Shown: in pieces, positions 16,289 through 18,256 of the stretch
Layout: each line of letters starts with the position of its first letter
Numbering within the stretch: the first letter of the stretch is position 1
Origin: Euryarchaeota archaeon TMED117
GTDB taxonomy: Archaea > Thermoplasmatota > Poseidoniia > Poseidoniales > Poseidoniaceae
Assembly: GCA_002171315.2 (NCBI GenBank)
Contig: NHFS02000068.1
Location: 5,702 to 23,957 of the forward strand
DNA: 18,256 nucleotides
Direction of reading: 5' to 3'
Program-made: the position numbers and the translations under genes
Notes under the pieces: generated by a model
The model's input: only the letters and a program-made list of their open reading frames with translations
Databases searched by the model: none
Told to the model about the DNA's origin: nothing

Positions 16289-17227
16289 TCAAGCGTTCAA
16301 TGCTTCGGTAGCCTTCTTGGCTCCCATCCATGCAACTACACCGAAACCGATCTTGTTGATCATGTCAGCAATGTTGTATGCAATACCCATCCAAAGTTCT
16401 CCTTTGGCACCGATATCGATGATATTGACTTCTGGGCTGAAGAGGTAACCGAGTGGGTAGATGATCCATCCAACGAGGATGAATGTGCGCAGTGCATCAG
16501 TACTCCACTTTAGCTCGTCCTTGATCTTGCTGTTATCAACACCAAGACCATCGTAGAGACCGAATGGAAGACCTGTGGCGACCATAATCATGGCCCAGCC
16601 GACTCCTCCGAGGATGAGTGCGAGGTAACCGTCCATGAGGCCTGCTTCTCCGACATATCCGAATCCAATCATGATGAGAGCACCTGTGAAACAGATACCA
16701 GTGAAACCAAGTCCAGCGAACTTGGTGTCAGTGATTGCATCCTTACCGACAAGGCTTGGGAACTTGAGAGCCATCAATGGAACTGTAATGATCCAGTCCA
16801 TGTAACGGTACTCAACTGATACGACTTGGTGGTCGACATAAACGCCACGCATGTAGTAGTAGTGGAAGGCAGCAATACCAACAATCAATGCAGAAATTGT
16901 CATTGTTGTTCTGTATTCCTTTGCAACGTTGCTTCTTTCACTCATGAAGAAGACGAAAGCTGCACCCATTGAGATGTAACCAACGAAGAAGAGGAAGAAG
17001 GTGACAAGTTCAAGACCGTCATTGCTTCCATCGTTCAAAAATGGACATTCTTCCTCTCCAGTGAGCTCATTTGTTACACACTCTGCGGATGGATTAATTA
17101 TTTCCGCTGCTGCTGGCATGGCAACTGCAGTAAGTGAAAGCATCAAAACAGCGAATATGACGCTGTTTCGGCGGTTCAACTTCAGGCTTCGTAGTTTAGT
17201 ATCGCTATTATTTAGCATGTTACTCAT
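16289..17227 (-). CDS. Proteorhodopsin-type light-driven proton pump with DTK motif
   Basis: A seven-helix retinal protein of 312 residues predicted to pump protons out of the cell in light. Schiff-base lysine Lys292 lies in NIADMINKIGFG. Helix C is RYMDWIITVPLMALK: Arg141, proton acceptor Asp144, Thr148, tuning residue Met152 and Lys155 where proteorhodopsins have the donor glutamate. His122 in FHYYYMRG matches the histidine that pairs with the acceptor in proteorhodopsin. Met152 predicts green absorption. Residues 21-41 look like a cleaved signal peptide (AMPAAA-E), followed by an extracellular stretch with Cys50 and Cys61 that may form a disulfide. By alignment Leu204 occupies the helix-E site that is glycine in carotenoid-antenna rhodopsins. 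Retinal comes from the crt-blh cluster. A TATA box 25 bases upstream and no Shine-Dalgarno point to a leaderless mRNA. Confidence 0.95.
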   Translation of the reverse strand: MSNMLNNSDTKLRSLKLNRRNSVIFAVLMLSLTAVAMPAAAEIINPSAECVTNELTGEEECPFLNDGSNDGLELVTFFLFFVGYISMGAAFVFFMSERSNVAKEYRTTMTISALIVGIAAFHYYYMRGVYVDHQVVSVEYRYMDWIITVPLMALKFPSLVGKDAITDTKFAGLGFTGICFTGALIMIGFGYVGEAGLMDGYLALILGGVGWAMIMVATGLPFGLYDGLGVDNSKIKDELKWSTDALRTFILVGWIIYPLGYLFSPEVNIIDIGAKGELWMGIAYNIADMINKIGFGVVAWMGAKKATEALNA

Positions 17228-17248
17228 GCTGTAACAATTTTGTCGACA

Positions 17249-17256
17249 ATATATAC
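17249..17256 (-). promoter_or_regulatory. Archaeal TATA box of the rhodopsin gene
   Basis: GTATATAT on the - strand, centred about 25 bases before the rhodopsin ATG at 17227 and preceded by a purine-rich CGAAA that could be the TFB recognition element. At this spacing archaeal transcription starts at or next to the A of the ATG. The bases between show no Shine-Dalgarno, consistent with a leaderless transcript. It gives rhodopsin its own promoter despite the 51-base gap to the upstream ABC gene. Confidence 0.65.
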
Positions 17257-17278
17257 TTTCGTTTTTCCGTGTAATATT

Positions 17279-18256
17279 TTAAGAGACGATAATTCCAGTC
17301 TGAACACGCCACAGTGCAGCGTATTTCCCATCTAAAGTAACAAGTTCATCATGCGTTCCATGTTCAATTATGGACCCATTTTCGAACACCACAATCTTGT
17401 TTGCATTTCGAACCGTCGATAACCTATGAGCAACGATCATCGTTGTTCGATCCTGGCTAATCGTTGAGATACTTCTTTGCAAGGCCGCTTCAGTTTCATT
17501 ATCAACAGCAGATGTGGCCTCATCTAAAATGAGTAAAGGCGCATCCTTCAGAATGGCTCGAGCAATTGCGATACGCTGTCGTTGCCCCCCTGAAAGGCGA
17601 TAACCTCCTTCGCCAACCAATGTTTCCCACCCCTTAGGGAGCGCTTCTATGAACTCAAATGCTTCTGCGATTATTGCTGCATCTTCAATTTCTTTGTCAG
17701 TAGCGTCTTCTTTTCCATAACGAATATTTTCGCGAATCGTGGTTGGAAAGAGCGTTACATGTTGAGAAACTAAAGCGATTGAATCCCGTAGCGAGGAAAG
17801 TGTATAATCTGCGATTGAGTGATCTCCCCACGAAATCATCCCCTTCGAAGGTTCAGCAAACCGAAGTAAAAATCGGGTTAGTGTTGTTTTTCCAGAACCT
17901 GTCGAACCAACAACACCGATTGTTGTTCCTGCCTCAATATCCATGTTGAAATCTGTAAACAATTCATCACGATCAGGATAAGCAAACGACACATTGCTGA
18001 AATGGATAGAACTTTTTCCAGCAATCTCCCGGACAAATATTTTCTCACCTTCTTCAATAGAACTCGGGCGTTCGAGAAGCGTGAGGATTCGCACAGAAGA
18101 TGCCATGGCTCTTTGATACAGGTCAAAGGTTTCTCCAAGACGAGTAAGAGGCCATAACAAACGCTGCGTCATGAAAACGAGGACAGAATAGGCACCAACT
18201 GCAAGAACACCATCCAAGGCCAATTTTCCGCCTAGGAGCAACGTTGCAGTAAAGCC
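17279..18256 (-). CDS. ABC exporter, fused membrane domain and ATPase (MsbA/multidrug type), C-terminal part; 5' end outside the window
   Basis: The frame is open through the right edge, so the gene continues beyond it; the TTG at 18241 is an internal leucine. The visible 325 residues start in the last membrane helices (LAVGAYSVLVFMTQRLLWPL, then LGETFDLYQRAMAS, the coupling region typical of exporters). They continue into a complete ATPase: Walker A GSTGSGKTT, Q-loop ALVSQH, signature LSGGQRQRIAIARA, Walker B LLILDEATSAVD, and switch histidine in VAHRLSTV. This is a type IV exporter half-transporter that works as a dimer. Substrate (lipid, drug or peptide) cannot be inferred. Cotranscription with rhodopsin downstream is possible, but rhodopsin has its own TATA box. 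Confidence 0.9.
   Translation of the reverse strand, partial: GFTATLLLGGKLALDGVLAVGAYSVLVFMTQRLLWPLTRLGETFDLYQRAMASSVRILTLLERPSSIEEGEKIFVREIAGKSSIHFSNVSFAYPDRDELFTDFNMDIEAGTTIGVVGSTGSGKTTLTRFLLRFAEPSKGMISWGDHSIADYTLSSLRDSIALVSQHVTLFPTTIRENIRYGKEDATDKEIEDAAIIAEAFEFIEALPKGWETLVGEGGYRLSGGQRQRIAIARAILKDAPLLILDEATSAVDNETEAALQRSISTISQDRTTMIVAHRLSTVRNANKIVVFENGSIIEHGTHDELVTLDGKYAALWRVQTGIIVS

Noticed and set aside
18239..18241. TTG at 18241 as start of the ABC transporter gene
   Set aside because: The frame continues to the window edge and the protein lacks most of its membrane domain; the gene is simply cut by the window.

Overview
The window looks like a chromosomal piece of a planktonic marine archaeon, most likely Marine Group II (Candidatus Poseidoniales). 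The evidence is the combination of a proteorhodopsin-type gene with an archaeal TATA box at leaderless spacing, a complete retinal-making carotenoid cluster, and bacterial-type housekeeping genes (UvrA, an RluA-family pseudouridine synthase, a long PurL) in a moderately AT-rich background. This assignment is an inference from gene content; no rRNA marker is present.

Layout. Positions 1-372 (+) hold the 3' end of a tungstate-binding protein gene (tupA-like). Positions 369-3216 (-) hold blh, crtY and crtB, tightly packed and read in the order crtB-crtY-blh. Position 3340-4878 (+) is the divergent crtI. Positions 4853-6181 (-) encode a single-chain fusion of the tungstate permease and ATPase (TupB+TupC). 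Divergent from it, moeA (6260-7465, +) begins a + strand run of moeA, an RluA-family synthase, uvrA, purL, purQ and a membrane acyltransferase, ending at 16245 in a strong hairpin. On the - strand follow the rhodopsin gene (16289-17227) and, upstream of it, the 3' part of an ABC exporter gene that runs off the window.

How the genes fit together. CrtB, CrtI, CrtY and Blh make phytoene, lycopene, beta-carotene and retinal in turn from geranylgeranyl diphosphate, which archaea already make for their lipids; retinal then binds Lys292 of the rhodopsin encoded 12 kb away. The rhodopsin has Asp144-Thr148-Lys155 (a 'DTK' set, lysine in place of the usual proton-donor glutamate) and Met152 at the spectral tuning site, so a green-absorbing outward proton pump with a non-standard donor is predicted. 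The tungstate uptake genes and moeA form a second theme, tungsten/molybdenum cofactor supply; the carotenoid cluster sits exactly between the two halves of the tungstate transporter.

Translation signals are informative. Several downstream genes in the packed groups begin just after a GGTGA or GAGGT Shine-Dalgarno motif that includes or abuts the stop codon of the preceding gene, which fixes several starts (blh, crtY, the RluA-family gene, purQ, the acyltransferase). The rhodopsin gene instead has no Shine-Dalgarno and appears leaderless. No stretch longer than 300 bases lacks a gene, and no tRNA, rRNA, CRISPR array, insertion sequence or origin was seen.
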